In this document: piece by piece, positions 8,098 to 16,021 of the stretch
Layout of the letters: each line of letters opens with the position of its first letter
Position numbering within the stretch: the stretch's first letter is position 1
From: SKVJ01 sp964578745
GTDB lineage: Bacteria > Chloroflexota > Dehalococcoidia > GIF9 > AB-539-J10
Reading direction: 5' to 3'
NCBI GenBank assembly: GCA_964578745.1
Contig: CAZODZ010000011.1
Location: forward strand, 1-28,428
Length of the DNA: 28,428 bases
The notes under the pieces: model-generated
Told to the model about the DNA's origin: nothing
Databases searched by the model: none
Seen by the model: the letters and a program-made list of their open reading frames with translations, nothing else
Made by a program: the position numbers and the translations under genes

Positions 8098-8113
8098 GTT
8101 GGTGTACACCAAC
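8098..8113. promoter_or_regulatory. perfect 16-bp palindrome, candidate operator of etfB-etfA-glcD
   Basis: The sequence GTTGGTGTACACCAAC is a perfect inverted repeat about 115 nt upstream of etfB. Its TTGGT...ACCAA arms resemble operators of GntR/FadR-type regulators such as LldR and PdhR, which control lactate and pyruvate genes. The spacer here is 4 nt. No regulator gene is present in the window, so the binding protein is unknown. Confidence 0.45.
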
Positions 8114-8184
8114 CGCTCAATGCGCGTCCAGTGCACGCTGGATTTTGTAAGAAGGGCCATCGATGCTGCCTGAACCGCACATGC

Positions 8185-8193
8185 ATGATACCA
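8185..8193 (-). promoter_or_regulatory. candidate extended -10 promoter for etfB-etfA-glcD
   Basis: On the minus strand TGGTATCAT matches the extended -10 pattern TGnTATnAT. No good -35 box is seen. It would start transcription near 8178, leaving a leader of nearly 200 nt that contains the palindrome and the orphan Shine-Dalgarno hairpin. Confidence 0.35.
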
Positions 8194-8275
8194 CACATGC
8201 CCGCACAGTTGGTACGGGTCGAGCAGCGAAGGCAGCACGGTCCCAATGGACACCCACAAGGACACCAGCCCGGAG

Positions 8276-8310
8276 AAAACCTCCCAATGCTGTGCCTAAG
8301 GGGCAGGAGG
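8276..8310 (-). terminator. possible terminator after the clpP operon
   Basis: On the minus strand, just after the small membrane protein gene, CCTCCTGC can pair imperfectly with GCATTGGGAGG, followed by TTTTCT. The stem has an internal bulge, so the call is tentative. Confidence 0.35.
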
Positions 8311-8320
8311 CATCAATCTG

Positions 8321-8491
8321 CTAATCACGTCGGCCCGTGTTGATCACGAGCCACCAGAACACAAGCCCGATGAAGACCACAAGGAATATGACAACTGCAA
8401 GGCCAACGTCACCAAGACCCCAGAACCGCTCGGAAGCGGCCTCCCCCTGGAGTAGCAACACCCCACCCGGCAACCACGGTGTGAAGCTCAT
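8321..8491 (-). CDS. small single-span membrane protein coupled to clpP
   Basis: A 56-residue product whose ATG overlaps the clpP stop codon (ATGA, 4 nt), so it is very likely translated by coupling. The N-terminus (MSFTPWLPGG) is followed by a short hydrophilic stretch (QGEAASERF). A long hydrophobic segment at about residues 29-50 (VGLAVVIFLVVFIGL then VFWWLVI) is followed by a short basic tail, NTGRRD. This is a clear transmembrane helix with positive residues after it, which suggests an N-out/C-in orientation. I do not recognise a family. It superficially resembles small subunits of membrane complexes. Being coupled to clpP, it might tether or modulate a protease, but that is speculation. 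Confidence 0.65.
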   Translation of the reverse strand: MSFTPWLPGGVLLLQGEAASERFWGLGDVGLAVVIFLVVFIGLVFWWLVINTGRRD

Positions 8492-9093
8492 TTCTTCTCC
8501 GGTCTGCTCAGAATGTCATCGATGAGACCGTACTCCTTGGCCTGATACGGGTCAAGGTAGAAGTCCCTGTCAATATCATGCGATATCTTGTCGACCGTCT
8601 GACCGGTGTGGAGCGCGAGGATATCCCGTATCTTCTCCTGCATACGCATAATCTCCCGCGCTGCAATCTCAATATCGGCTGCCTGCCCCTGAGCGCCACC
8701 AATGGCCTGGTGCAGGTGTATGGTCGAGTTAGGCAATGCGTAGCGCTTGCCTTTTGCCCCGGCACACAGCAACACCGTGCCCATACTGGCCGCGAGGCCG
8801 ACACATATCGTCGAGACGGAACAGCGAAGCAGCTGCATGGTATCGTATATCGCGAGGCCAGCACTAATGACACCACCCGGCGAGTGGATATAAAGACTGA
8901 TGTCTCTATCCGGGTCTTCACGATCGAGGTAAAGCAACTGTGCGATGATCAGGTTCGCAACCTGGTCGTTGATAGGCGTACCGAGGAACACGATGCGCTC
9001 CCGCAAGAGAAGGGAGTAGATGTCGAAGACGCGCTCACCGCGTGCTCCGGTCTCGGTAACGGTCGGGATGACAATTTGCCCTCTGCTATCCAT
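8488..9093 (-). CDS. clpP: ATP-dependent Clp protease, proteolytic subunit
   Basis: Serine peptidase that forms the tetradecameric chamber of the Clp protease and works with ClpX/ClpA/ClpC ATPases. The start is placed at the ATG at 9093, giving 201 residues, the usual size. This ATG overlaps the tig stop by 8 nt. An upstream in-frame extension lies entirely within tig. The catalytic triad is visible as Ser103 (GLAASMG), His128 (IHLHQA) and Asp177 (DIDRDFYL). The oligomerisation and head-domain motifs (IHSPGG, EYGLID) are present. A processed propeptide of the first residues is possible. tig-clpP is a conserved bacterial neighbourhood. clpX is not the next gene. Instead a tiny membrane protein gene follows. 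Confidence 0.96.
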   Translation of the reverse strand: MDSRGQIVIPTVTETGARGERVFDIYSLLLRERIVFLGTPINDQVANLIIAQLLYLDREDPDRDISLYIHSPGGVISAGLAIYDTMQLLRCSVSTICVGLAASMGTVLLCAGAKGKRYALPNSTIHLHQAIGGAQGQAADIEIAAREIMRMQEKIRDILALHTGQTVDKISHDIDRDFYLDPYQAKEYGLIDDILSRPEKK

Positions 9094-10432
9094 TGTTCTC
9101 TTCACCCTCCGGCTCGGTTGTCTCTTCAGGGACGGCGACCCCTGCCGTGGCCGACTGCTGGGCTGCAACACCAGTGACTATCTCGATAAGCCGGTCGATG
9201 GTCCGGTTGATCTGCAGCCGGCCAGCTATCGACCGCCTCATCTCCGGTGTATTGACGTATTCGCGCATGCGCTCAGGGTCCTGTGTTCCTGTGAGGAGTT
9301 CTTCAATCCTATTATCCACATCCTTATCCGTGATTTCAATTTGCTCCGCCTTCGCGAGTTCATCAAGGATAAGTCCGTTCACAATACGTCTACGCGCAAG
9401 CGGTCTGAGGTGCTCGCGTATCTCCTCCAGTGTCTTGTTCGTCATCTTCAGGTAGTCTTCAACGGTCTTGTACCCGTAGCGCCGCGCATCGTTGCTAAGC
9501 AGGTCATCTATCTCCTGCTCCTCGAGAACCGGGGGGAACTCTATCTGTGCCCGTTCCGCTACAGCATCAAGTGCCTTGTTCACTAGCCGGTTCCTGGCCT
9601 CTTCCTTGGCCTTGGTCTCAAGGTCTGTACCAAGGCGTTCCTTGAGGGCATCAGCGGTATCGAAGCCGAAGGTCTGCGCAATATCGTCACTCAGCTCCGG
9701 GACTTCTTTTACACGGACCTGCTTCACCGTCACAGTGCATGACGCTTCCTTACCGGCAAGGTCCTGTGCCTGGAAGTCCTCGGGAACCACCAGGGTGAAC
9801 TCTCTGGTCTCGCCCGCAGACATGCCTACAAGGTTCTCCGCGAAACCGGGTAGGGGCATCTGCGACCCTTCGACAACTTGATACGTCACATCCTTGTGGT
9901 CCAAGAACGGCTTGCCATCCGCGACCGTGGCATGAACATCGATCGTCACAAGGTCGTCATACTCAACGGGGCGCTCGACCGGAGAGACCACCGCCTGACT
10001 CTCACGTATCCGGTCGATCGTCGCCTGAATCTGCTCGTCGCTGACAGTTGCCTCTTCAGGGGCGAGACGTATCGACTGGTAATCGCCCAGAGACACCGTC
10101 GGCACAAGCGGCACGATAGCTTTGAACGCCGGCGGTTGACGCTGTTCCAGCGACACGCGTGGCATCGCTATGGGGTGGATATCATGTTCCTGGAGCGCCT
10201 GTTCATACAGCTCAGGGAAGAGATCTTCTATCGCTTCGTCAACAATGGCGTCCTTGCCAAGGTAGTGTTCCAGGATATGCCGTGGCGCCTTGCCCTTTCT
10301 GAAGCCGGGGACTTCCGCCTTTCGGGCAAGCTTGTGGAAGGCCGCGTTTTTCGCCTTCTCGAATTCGGCGTCGTCGGTCTCTATATACAGTTCTATCTGG
10401 CGGCGTTCAATTTCCTTGGATGTGCTTTTCAT
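9086..10432 (-). CDS. tig: trigger factor, ribosome-associated chaperone
   Basis: Chaperone and peptidyl-prolyl isomerase that binds at the ribosome exit tunnel via L23. The product is 448 residues. The ribosome-docking signature GFRKGKAP is at residues 43-50. The FKBP-type domain spans roughly 150-240 (DLVTIDVHATVADGKPF, MPLPGFAENLVGM). A helical C-terminal substrate-cradling domain follows, and an acidic tail (PEETTEPEGEEN) ends the protein. It begins directly after the aspS stop and overlaps clpP by 8 nt, so aspS, tig and clpP form one transcription unit. Assignment is secure. Confidence 0.96.
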   Translation of the reverse strand: MKSTSKEIERRQIELYIETDDAEFEKAKNAAFHKLARKAEVPGFRKGKAPRHILEHYLGKDAIVDEAIEDLFPELYEQALQEHDIHPIAMPRVSLEQRQPPAFKAIVPLVPTVSLGDYQSIRLAPEEATVSDEQIQATIDRIRESQAVVSPVERPVEYDDLVTIDVHATVADGKPFLDHKDVTYQVVEGSQMPLPGFAENLVGMSAGETREFTLVVPEDFQAQDLAGKEASCTVTVKQVRVKEVPELSDDIAQTFGFDTADALKERLGTDLETKAKEEARNRLVNKALDAVAERAQIEFPPVLEEQEIDDLLSNDARRYGYKTVEDYLKMTNKTLEEIREHLRPLARRRIVNGLILDELAKAEQIEITDKDVDNRIEELLTGTQDPERMREYVNTPEMRRSIAGRLQINRTIDRLIEIVTGVAAQQSATAGVAVPEETTEPEGEENNG

Positions 10433-12229
10433 TTATTGCTGCGTCCTGTCTATCCGCTGTCGCTTAATCGACAGATTGAGTTCATCCAGTTGTGCGGGAT
10501 CTACCTCCGATGGACTGTCAAGCATGAGGTCAACTGCATTCTGGTTCTTGGGGAAGGCAATGACCTGCCGTATACTGCTCTCGCCGGCCAGCAGCATTGC
10601 ATGGCGGTCTATACCCGTAGCAATGCCCGCATGAGGCGGTGCACCGTACTCAAGTGCCCTCAGGAAGAATCCGAACCTGGCCTCAACCTGTTGTCTCGTG
10701 TAGCCGAGAAGCCGGAATACCTTCTCCTGCAGTTCCCGTCTGTGAATTCGCACGCTCCCGCTGCCCAGTTCATTTCCGTTGCAAACGAGGTCATAATGCC
10801 GTCCTACAACTTTCTCAGGCGCGGTCTCAAGAAAGGCTATATCTTCCTCACGTGGCGCAGTAAAAGGATGGTGCATCGAGTCCCATCTCCCTGCTTCAGC
10901 ATTCCACTCAAACAGCGGAAAGCCGGAGATGAAAGCGTAGCTGAATTCGCTGGGATCCGCCAAACGGAGGCGAGAGGCCATCTCACGCCTGAGCAAGTCG
11001 AGGACCTTGCACACGACAGGTTCAGCATCGGCAACTATGAGAATCAGGTCACCACTCTTGGCATTGAAACGGGCCAGCATATTGCGCATCAGGCCACCTT
11101 CCATGTGCCTGGTGAGGACCGACCTCACAGAGTCACAATCGGCGGCATTCTCCACCTGCACCGTTATCAAGCCTTTTGCACCTGCAGCAGTCGCACGCTC
11201 GATAAGCTCGTTAAGCCGTGTCTTGCTATACGCGGCGCATCCTGGCACACATATACCGCGGATGACGCCCCCGGTTGCAAGGGTCGACTGAAATATGCTG
11301 AAGTCAGCACCGGCGGCGATGTCGCCAATATCCTCAATGGTCATGCCGTAGCGAAGGTCAGGCTTGTCCGTGCCATACTTCGCCATGGACTCGGCGTAGC
11401 TCAACCGCGGGAACGGGTGTGGAAAGCGTGCATCAGGTCTCACCTGTGTCATAATCTCGACAGTCAACCGCTCCATCAGATCGAGTATGTCTTCTTCCGA
11501 AACAAAACTCATCTCGAGGTCGAGCTGGGTGAATTCCGGCTGCCTGTCCGCTCGAAGATCTTCATCCCTAAAGCACTTCGCAATCTGAAAATAGCGTTCT
11601 ACACCGGCGACCATCAGTATCTGTTTGAGCTGCTGTGGCGATTGAGGCAGGGCATAGAACTTGCCGGGGTTGGCCCTGCTTGGTACCAGATAATCACGCG
11701 CACCTTCGGGTGTGCTCTTGATAAGAATCGGCGTTTCTATCTCAAGGAATTGCTCCCTATCCAGAAAGTCGCGGATCACTTTCACCATTCGATGGCGCAG
11801 TGCAAGGTTGGCCAGCATCCGTGGACGGCGAAGGTAGAGGTAGCGATAGGTAAGGAGAAGGGTTTCATCAACGTCTACGTCTTCATTGATATAGAACGGT
11901 GGCGTGGGGCAGTCGTTCAGGACCTCGAGCGTATGCACAACCACCTCAATGGCACCGGTACCAAGCTTCGGGTTCTCGGTCCCGGCTGGTCGTGCCACCA
12001 CGTCGCCTTCGATACGGACCACCGTTTCGAGGCGAAGCGAGTGAATCACATCGACAGGCGTGACTGCACGCGCCGGGTCAAATACGACCTGCACCAAACC
12101 GGTGCTGTCACGCAGGTCACAGAAGACAACTCCACCGTGGTCTCTTCGCCGGTGTACCCAGCCAGCGAGCACAACGTGAGTGCCGACATGGGTCGGACGC
12201 AGGTCTCCACAACTATGTGATTTCAGCAA
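10433..12229 (-). CDS. aspS: aspartyl-tRNA synthetase, bacterial type, probably non-discriminating
   Basis: Class IIb synthetase charging tRNA-Asp, cytoplasmic. I place the start at the TTG at 12229, with AGGAG 10 nt upstream, giving 598 residues beginning MLKSHSCGDL, the usual bacterial length. A further upstream in-frame ATG would add an unrelated segment. The OB anticodon domain (about 5-105) contains GWVHRRRDHGG. Motif 2 (FRDEDLRADRQPEFTQLD) and motif 3 (GIATGIDRHAMLLAG) are intact, and the bacterial GAD insertion lies between them. His31 in RRRDHG, where E. coli has Leu, is the hallmark reported for non-discriminating enzymes that also make Asp-tRNA-Asn. Gly83 may be the second such residue. 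First gene of aspS-tig-clpP. Confidence 0.95.
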   Translation of the reverse strand: MLKSHSCGDLRPTHVGTHVVLAGWVHRRRDHGGVVFCDLRDSTGLVQVVFDPARAVTPVDVIHSLRLETVVRIEGDVVARPAGTENPKLGTGAIEVVVHTLEVLNDCPTPPFYINEDVDVDETLLLTYRYLYLRRPRMLANLALRHRMVKVIRDFLDREQFLEIETPILIKSTPEGARDYLVPSRANPGKFYALPQSPQQLKQILMVAGVERYFQIAKCFRDEDLRADRQPEFTQLDLEMSFVSEEDILDLMERLTVEIMTQVRPDARFPHPFPRLSYAESMAKYGTDKPDLRYGMTIEDIGDIAAGADFSIFQSTLATGGVIRGICVPGCAAYSKTRLNELIERATAAGAKGLITVQVENAADCDSVRSVLTRHMEGGLMRNMLARFNAKSGDLILIVADAEPVVCKVLDLLRREMASRLRLADPSEFSYAFISGFPLFEWNAEAGRWDSMHHPFTAPREEDIAFLETAPEKVVGRHYDLVCNGNELGSGSVRIHRRELQEKVFRLLGYTRQQVEARFGFFLRALEYGAPPHAGIATGIDRHAMLLAGESSIRQVIAFPKNQNAVDLMLDSPSEVDPAQLDELNLSIKRQRIDRTQQ

Positions 12230-12254
12230 GGGACAGTTGCTCCTGGCGGTGTTT

Positions 12255-12283
12255 ATTTTCTCGAGCCACACACCACACGCCAA
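12255..12283 (-). promoter_or_regulatory. candidate promoter of aspS-tig-clpP
   Basis: On the minus strand TTGGCG (12278-12283) and GAAAAT (12255-12260) are separated by 17 nt. Transcription would start near 12248, leaving a short leader of about 20 nt that holds the AGGAG site before the TTG start. Each box matches consensus at 4 of 6 positions. Confidence 0.4.
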
Positions 12284-12355
12284 GACGCGCGACACTTGTG
12301 TCAGCACACGCCACGTGGAAGTATGCAGATCCAGTCGGCCCGCTCACCGACCAAC

Positions 12356-12877
12356 CTATTCCTCGTCTTCAAGCAGTATCTCGGCCGCGATGCGCGCAGC
12401 GGTCTCAGGAGGAATACGACACTTCTTCTTCCCTCCATCCTCGAGGAACTGCCTGCGCTCCTCCGGGTCCATCGTATCGTAATCCCGACCCATGATGAGC
12501 GGTCTAATGTCACCGCACATCGTACTGCCGAATTGGTCCTTGAATGCCTCGCAGTACCGCCAGACCTTGCGACGATACCTGAACATCTCCTCATTAGCTT
12601 CAGGTGTGCTCCACGCCGGGTCATACAGCTTATCACGCCCGTAGGCAAGACCCAGCGCCATGAGCCCGCCAAGGAGCGCGCCACATGTCTCCTTGCGGCT
12701 CATTATGCCGGGAAAGAACGTTGCCGCCTTGAGGAGAGTACCGCCTCCTTCGAAGCCGAACTCCTCCTGCAGCGCAGCAAGCGTGCCCTGCGCACAGTTG
12801 ACCGATATCTCTTCATAGTCGCCGGCCTTCTTCGAGACACGCTCGATTCTCTCTTGCTTCGATTCGTCTGGACTCAC
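12356..12877 (-). CDS. C_GCAxxG_C_C family putative redox protein
   Basis: Resembles the C_GCAxxG_C_C family of putative redox-active proteins, small cysteine proteins common in anaerobes and often near electron-transfer genes. The preferred start is the GTG at 12877, which follows AGGAGG by 9 nt. The ATG at 12898 lies upstream of this ribosome site and has none of its own. The product is 173 residues. Cysteines occur in NCAQGTL (about residue 28), ETCGALLGGLMALGL, RYCEAF, TMCGDI and KKKCRIPP. The core motif reads NCAQG in place of GCA.G. No signal peptide or membrane helix is seen. The cofactor and partner are unknown. It diverges from the acyl-CoA dehydrogenase pair and could serve the same electron-transfer context. 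Confidence 0.75.
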   Translation of the reverse strand: MSPDESKQERIERVSKKAGDYEEISVNCAQGTLAALQEEFGFEGGGTLLKAATFFPGIMSRKETCGALLGGLMALGLAYGRDKLYDPAWSTPEANEEMFRYRRKVWRYCEAFKDQFGSTMCGDIRPLIMGRDYDTMDPEERRQFLEDGGKKKCRIPPETAARIAAEILLEDEE

Positions 12878-12923
12878 CAGAGGGTACCTCCTTTTCATCC
12901 GACGGCGTCTGAAAGACGCAACG

Positions 12924-12954
12924 TTGACCCGAAGTCACTAGTCACGATATTGTA
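12924..12954. promoter_or_regulatory. overlapping divergent promoters
   Basis: Plus strand: TTGACC (12924-12929), an 18-nt spacer, then TATTGT (12948-12953), driving the acyl-CoA dehydrogenases. Minus strand: TACAAT (12949-12954) with a weak TTCTGA box 17 nt upstream, driving the C_GCAxxG gene. The two -10 boxes share bases, so the promoters probably compete or are co-regulated. Confidence 0.45.
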
Positions 12955-12990
12955 CACTAAATCACTCCTGTTCAGAAGGTGGAGGCAGAC

Positions 12991-14211
12991 ATGCGGCCCA
13001 CTGCACCACGGCACCAGGAACGTCTGTACCACGACTGGCTCCTGCCCGAAGAGACACGACAGGTACGAAAGGAAGCACGGGCGTTTGTGAACAAGCAGGT
13101 GTTGCCTGTTGCCGACGAGCTCAACACGACACCGGAAAGCATCTCCGCATTCCCGTGGACGCTATTCCACGCCATGGCGTCGCTGCACATGTACGGAATC
13201 CCGTTCCCTGCCAAGGAGGGGGGGCGGGGGCTGAAGTATCCCCTTTGTGCAGCGACAGTGGTGATGGAGGAGCTCGCCTATGCGAGCGACGGACTCGCAG
13301 CCATCTATGACGACCACTGCCTTTTGCCCGGCGTCGCGCTCATGCATGGCAGTGATGAGACCAGAAAGGGCTACCTGAGGCCACTCATCGACGGTTCGAA
13401 AGTGGCCTGCATGGCCATCACCGAGCCCGACGCGGGTAGCGACCTGAGCCCTTCGACCATCACGACACGCGCGAGGTGTGACGGTGATTTCTACATCCTC
13501 AATGGTCAGAAGCGGTTCATCACGAACGCACCGGTCGGCGATTTCGCGACCACCCTCTGCACAGTCGACAGCCGCCTGTGCATGCTCGTTGTAGACCTAC
13601 ATGCGCCGGGAGTCATAGTTGGCCAACCAGACCTGAAGACGGGGAACCACATCCAGCTCACGGCGGACGTGTGGTTCAACGAGGTGCACGTACCTGCTGA
13701 CAACCTGCTTGGCAGAGAGGGAGAGGGGCTCCGCATCGCACTGGCAGCGCTCACATGGGGGCGCATCGTCATCGGCGCGTCCGGCGTGGGTATGGCGCAG
13801 GCCGCTTTTGACGAATGCACCCAGTACATGGAAGGCCGATCGATGTTCGGCAGAAGGCTGGCGGACATGCAGTACTGGCAGTTCCGCCTTGCCGAACGGG
13901 CAACACAGATAGGAATCGCGCGCGACCTGTGCTATAAGGCGGCTCTAAGATACGACATGGGAGAACGCTCGCCCGAGCCTGAGATGGCGATGGCAAAGTA
14001 CTACGGTACCCAGGTCGGCGGCGAGATGGCACGCGATGCTGTCCAACTCTTCGGTGGCCTAGGGTTCATCACGCGCCTGGGCGCGGACGGAAGCGCATAC
14101 AGGGTCGAACAGATACACAGAGACTGCAAAGTTGCGGAGATCTACGAAGGCGCAAATGAGATTCAGAAGCGCGTCATCGCGCGGCAGATATTCGGACGGA
14201 TTGTCCGGTAA
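12991..14211 (+). CDS. acyl-CoA dehydrogenase, first of a tandem pair
   Basis: FAD-dependent acyl-CoA dehydrogenase, which introduces a 2,3-double bond into an acyl-CoA thioester and passes electrons to ETF. I chose the ATG at 12991 because GGAGG lies 5 nt before it, giving 406 residues. A GTG 12 nt upstream is less likely. The helical N-terminal domain (about 1-125) is followed by the beta domain with ITEPDAGSD and GQKRFITNAP. The C-terminal helical domain contains FGRRLADMQYWQFRLAE, QLFGGLGF and IYEGANEIQK. The Glu of IYEG aligns with catalytic Glu376 of medium-chain enzymes. Substrate not determinable. It is a close paralogue of the next gene, 39 nt downstream. Confidence 0.92.
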   Translation: MRPTAPRHQERLYHDWLLPEETRQVRKEARAFVNKQVLPVADELNTTPESISAFPWTLFHAMASLHMYGIPFPAKEGGRGLKYPLCAATVVMEELAYASDGLAAIYDDHCLLPGVALMHGSDETRKGYLRPLIDGSKVACMAITEPDAGSDLSPSTITTRARCDGDFYILNGQKRFITNAPVGDFATTLCTVDSRLCMLVVDLHAPGVIVGQPDLKTGNHIQLTADVWFNEVHVPADNLLGREGEGLRIALAALTWGRIVIGASGVGMAQAAFDECTQYMEGRSMFGRRLADMQYWQFRLAERATQIGIARDLCYKAALRYDMGERSPEPEMAMAKYYGTQVGGEMARDAVQLFGGLGFITRLGADGSAYRVEQIHRDCKVAEIYEGANEIQKRVIARQIFGRIVR

Positions 14212-14250
14212 CAGCGCACTTCACTGCCGCACGTAGTGAAGGGAGACATC

Positions 14251-15462
14251 ATGCACAACATGACCGAACGAACCCAGGACCGTCTGTACCACGGGCTGGG
14301 ACTTCCGCCTGAGTCAGATGAAATCCGGGCCCAAGTACGCGAATTTGTGGCCAGCGAAGTAGCTCCGGCGGTGACCGGGATGGAGGAGCACAGCGAAGCT
14401 CTCGAGAACTTCCCGAGAGAGCTCTTCGAGCGCATGGCAGGGCTGGGGCTGTTTCGCATCCCGTTTCCAGCGGAGGATGGCGGCAAAGGCCTGCGCGCTC
14501 CGATGCTCGCCACGTCAATTGTGATGGAAGAGCTTGCATACGAGAGCAACAGCCTCGCCGTCATCTACGATTGCCAGTGTGTGCTGGCAGGGCGTGTGCT
14601 GCAGTATGCCTCTTCCGAGTTGAAATCAGCGTATCTGCCGTCGATCATGTCCGGCGAGCGAATCGCCTGCGTGGCCATCACAGAACCGGAGGCAGGCAGC
14701 GACGTCAGCCCAAAAAGCATCAGGACTGTCGCTCATCCTGTCAAAGGAGGGTGGAGACTGTCGGGCCAGAAGCGGTTCATCATCAACGCGCCGCTGGCTG
14801 ACTTCGCGTGTGTTCTCTGCACCATCGAGGGCGCGTTGAGCATGGTCGTGGTCGACCTACATTCCGAGGGTGTCTTCGTGCCAGCACCCGACCGCAAGAT
14901 GGGCATGCGCGCCTGTCTCACATCAGACATCCTCCTCGACGAGGTCTTCGTACCACGCGAAAACCTCGTGTGGCAAGAGGGCAAGGGCTTGAGAATCGCG
15001 CTAGGTGCTCTGACACGCGGCCGCATCGCCGTCGGAGCGTCGGGCGTCGGCATGGCACAGGCCGCATTCGATGAGTCGGTGCAGCACATGAAGGAGCGGG
15101 CGATGTTCGGCCGATCACTCGCAGAGATGCAGTACTGGCAGTTCCGCCTGGCCGAGAGGGCAACGCAGATAACGATGGCAAGGGACCTGTGCTACAAGGC
15201 CGCGCTGCGTCATGACGCAGGCGAGGAGTTCCCTGAGCCGGAGACAGCAATGGCGAAAGCGTACGGGACACAGGTGGCTGGGGACATGGCGCGGGATGCT
15301 GTCCAGATTTTCGGTGGCTACGGCTGTATGTCGCGGCTGGGCGCCGATGGCTCAGTGTTCAAAGTGGAGAGAATATACAGGGACGCCAAGAGCCCGGAGA
15401 TATACGAGGACACCAACGAGATACAAAAATGGATGGTTGCGAGGCAGATATTCGGTCGCTAG
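14251..15462 (+). CDS. acyl-CoA dehydrogenase, second of a tandem pair
   Basis: Paralogue of the preceding gene, with the same domain order and long near-identical stretches (MQYWQFRLAERATQI, RDLCYKAALR, GTQVAGDMARDAVQ), so the pair arose by duplication. The start is the ATG at 14251, with AGGGAG 5 nt before it, giving 403 residues. The beta-domain motif ITEPEAGSD is present. The active-site segment reads IYEDTNEIQK: the catalytic Glu is kept but the usually invariant next Gly is Asp. That may alter substrate binding or activity. Its 3' end overlaps the convergent ruvX gene by 4 nt, so no terminator separates them. The pair may form a heteromer or handle different acyl-CoAs. Confidence 0.9.
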   Translation: MHNMTERTQDRLYHGLGLPPESDEIRAQVREFVASEVAPAVTGMEEHSEALENFPRELFERMAGLGLFRIPFPAEDGGKGLRAPMLATSIVMEELAYESNSLAVIYDCQCVLAGRVLQYASSELKSAYLPSIMSGERIACVAITEPEAGSDVSPKSIRTVAHPVKGGWRLSGQKRFIINAPLADFACVLCTIEGALSMVVVDLHSEGVFVPAPDRKMGMRACLTSDILLDEVFVPRENLVWQEGKGLRIALGALTRGRIAVGASGVGMAQAAFDESVQHMKERAMFGRSLAEMQYWQFRLAERATQITMARDLCYKAALRHDAGEEFPEPETAMAKAYGTQVAGDMARDAVQIFGGYGCMSRLGADGSVFKVERIYRDAKSPEIYEDTNEIQKWMVARQIFGR

Positions 15463-16019
15463 CAACACCGTGTTGTGTCACCTGGATGCTCCAGACGGCG
15501 ATGCATTCCAGCAACCGTGTCGAGGTAGCTTTGCAGTATAACGGCTGCTGCGTGCGCATCAAGCCGCGTAAGTCGTGACTCATGGCCGTGTCCCTTCTGC
15601 CCACCCCCATACAGTGCACGTCGTGCGCTCCATGTTGAGAGACGCTCGTCCCAGAACATGACAGGGAGACGGCCAGCGTCGGCAACAGAGTCAGCCGGTG
15701 TGACCCAGTCTGGAAGACCTCCACGCACGATATCAAGGCCGCAAGGTACCACCAGCCGACTGCCGAGGTGTGTCGCAATCCTCACCGCCACCCTGATGGC
15801 AGCGCGCGACTGGGCAGAGAGTGTGTTATCCATCGACAGAGGGATCCCAACAAGGACAGCCTCAACAAGGTGTTCCCCCATCAGTGAGTCGATCTGTGCA
15901 GGCGAGGGTCCTTCAGGGCCGTGTTCGAGCACCGTCAGAGGGACGGCAAACGTCTCCTCGGCACTGCTCAGCGCTGCGCCAGTACGTTTGTCACCGGGGT
16001 CCAGACAGAGCCAGCGCAT
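15459..16019 (-). CDS. ruvX: RuvX/YqgF family nuclease
   Basis: RNase H-fold protein of the YqgF/RuvX family, proposed Holliday junction resolvase and involved in 16S rRNA 5' processing. The product is 186 residues, somewhat longer than the usual 140 or so because of extra residues in the middle and at the C-terminus. Motifs are CLDPGDKRTGAAL (first catalytic Asp), VGIPLSM, FWDERLST (catalytic Glu region) and LDAHAAAVILQSYLD (last Asp). It starts 2 nt after the alaS stop. alaS-ruvX adjacency is widespread in bacteria and supports the call. Confidence 0.9.
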   Translation of the reverse strand: MRWLCLDPGDKRTGAALSSAEETFAVPLTVLEHGPEGPSPAQIDSLMGEHLVEAVLVGIPLSMDNTLSAQSRAAIRVAVRIATHLGSRLVVPCGLDIVRGGLPDWVTPADSVADAGRLPVMFWDERLSTWSARRALYGGGQKGHGHESRLTRLDAHAAAVILQSYLDTVAGMHRRLEHPGDTTRCC

Positions 16020-16021
16020 GC

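Noticed and set aside
7983..8246. N-terminal extension of etfB
   Set aside because: The segment does not resemble EtfB, while the ATG at 7982 has a strong ribosome site and the standard N-terminus.
9878..12220. A 780-codon open frame on the plus strand
   Set aside because: It is antisense to aspS and part of tig, which have full family motifs. It has no recognisable domain of its own.
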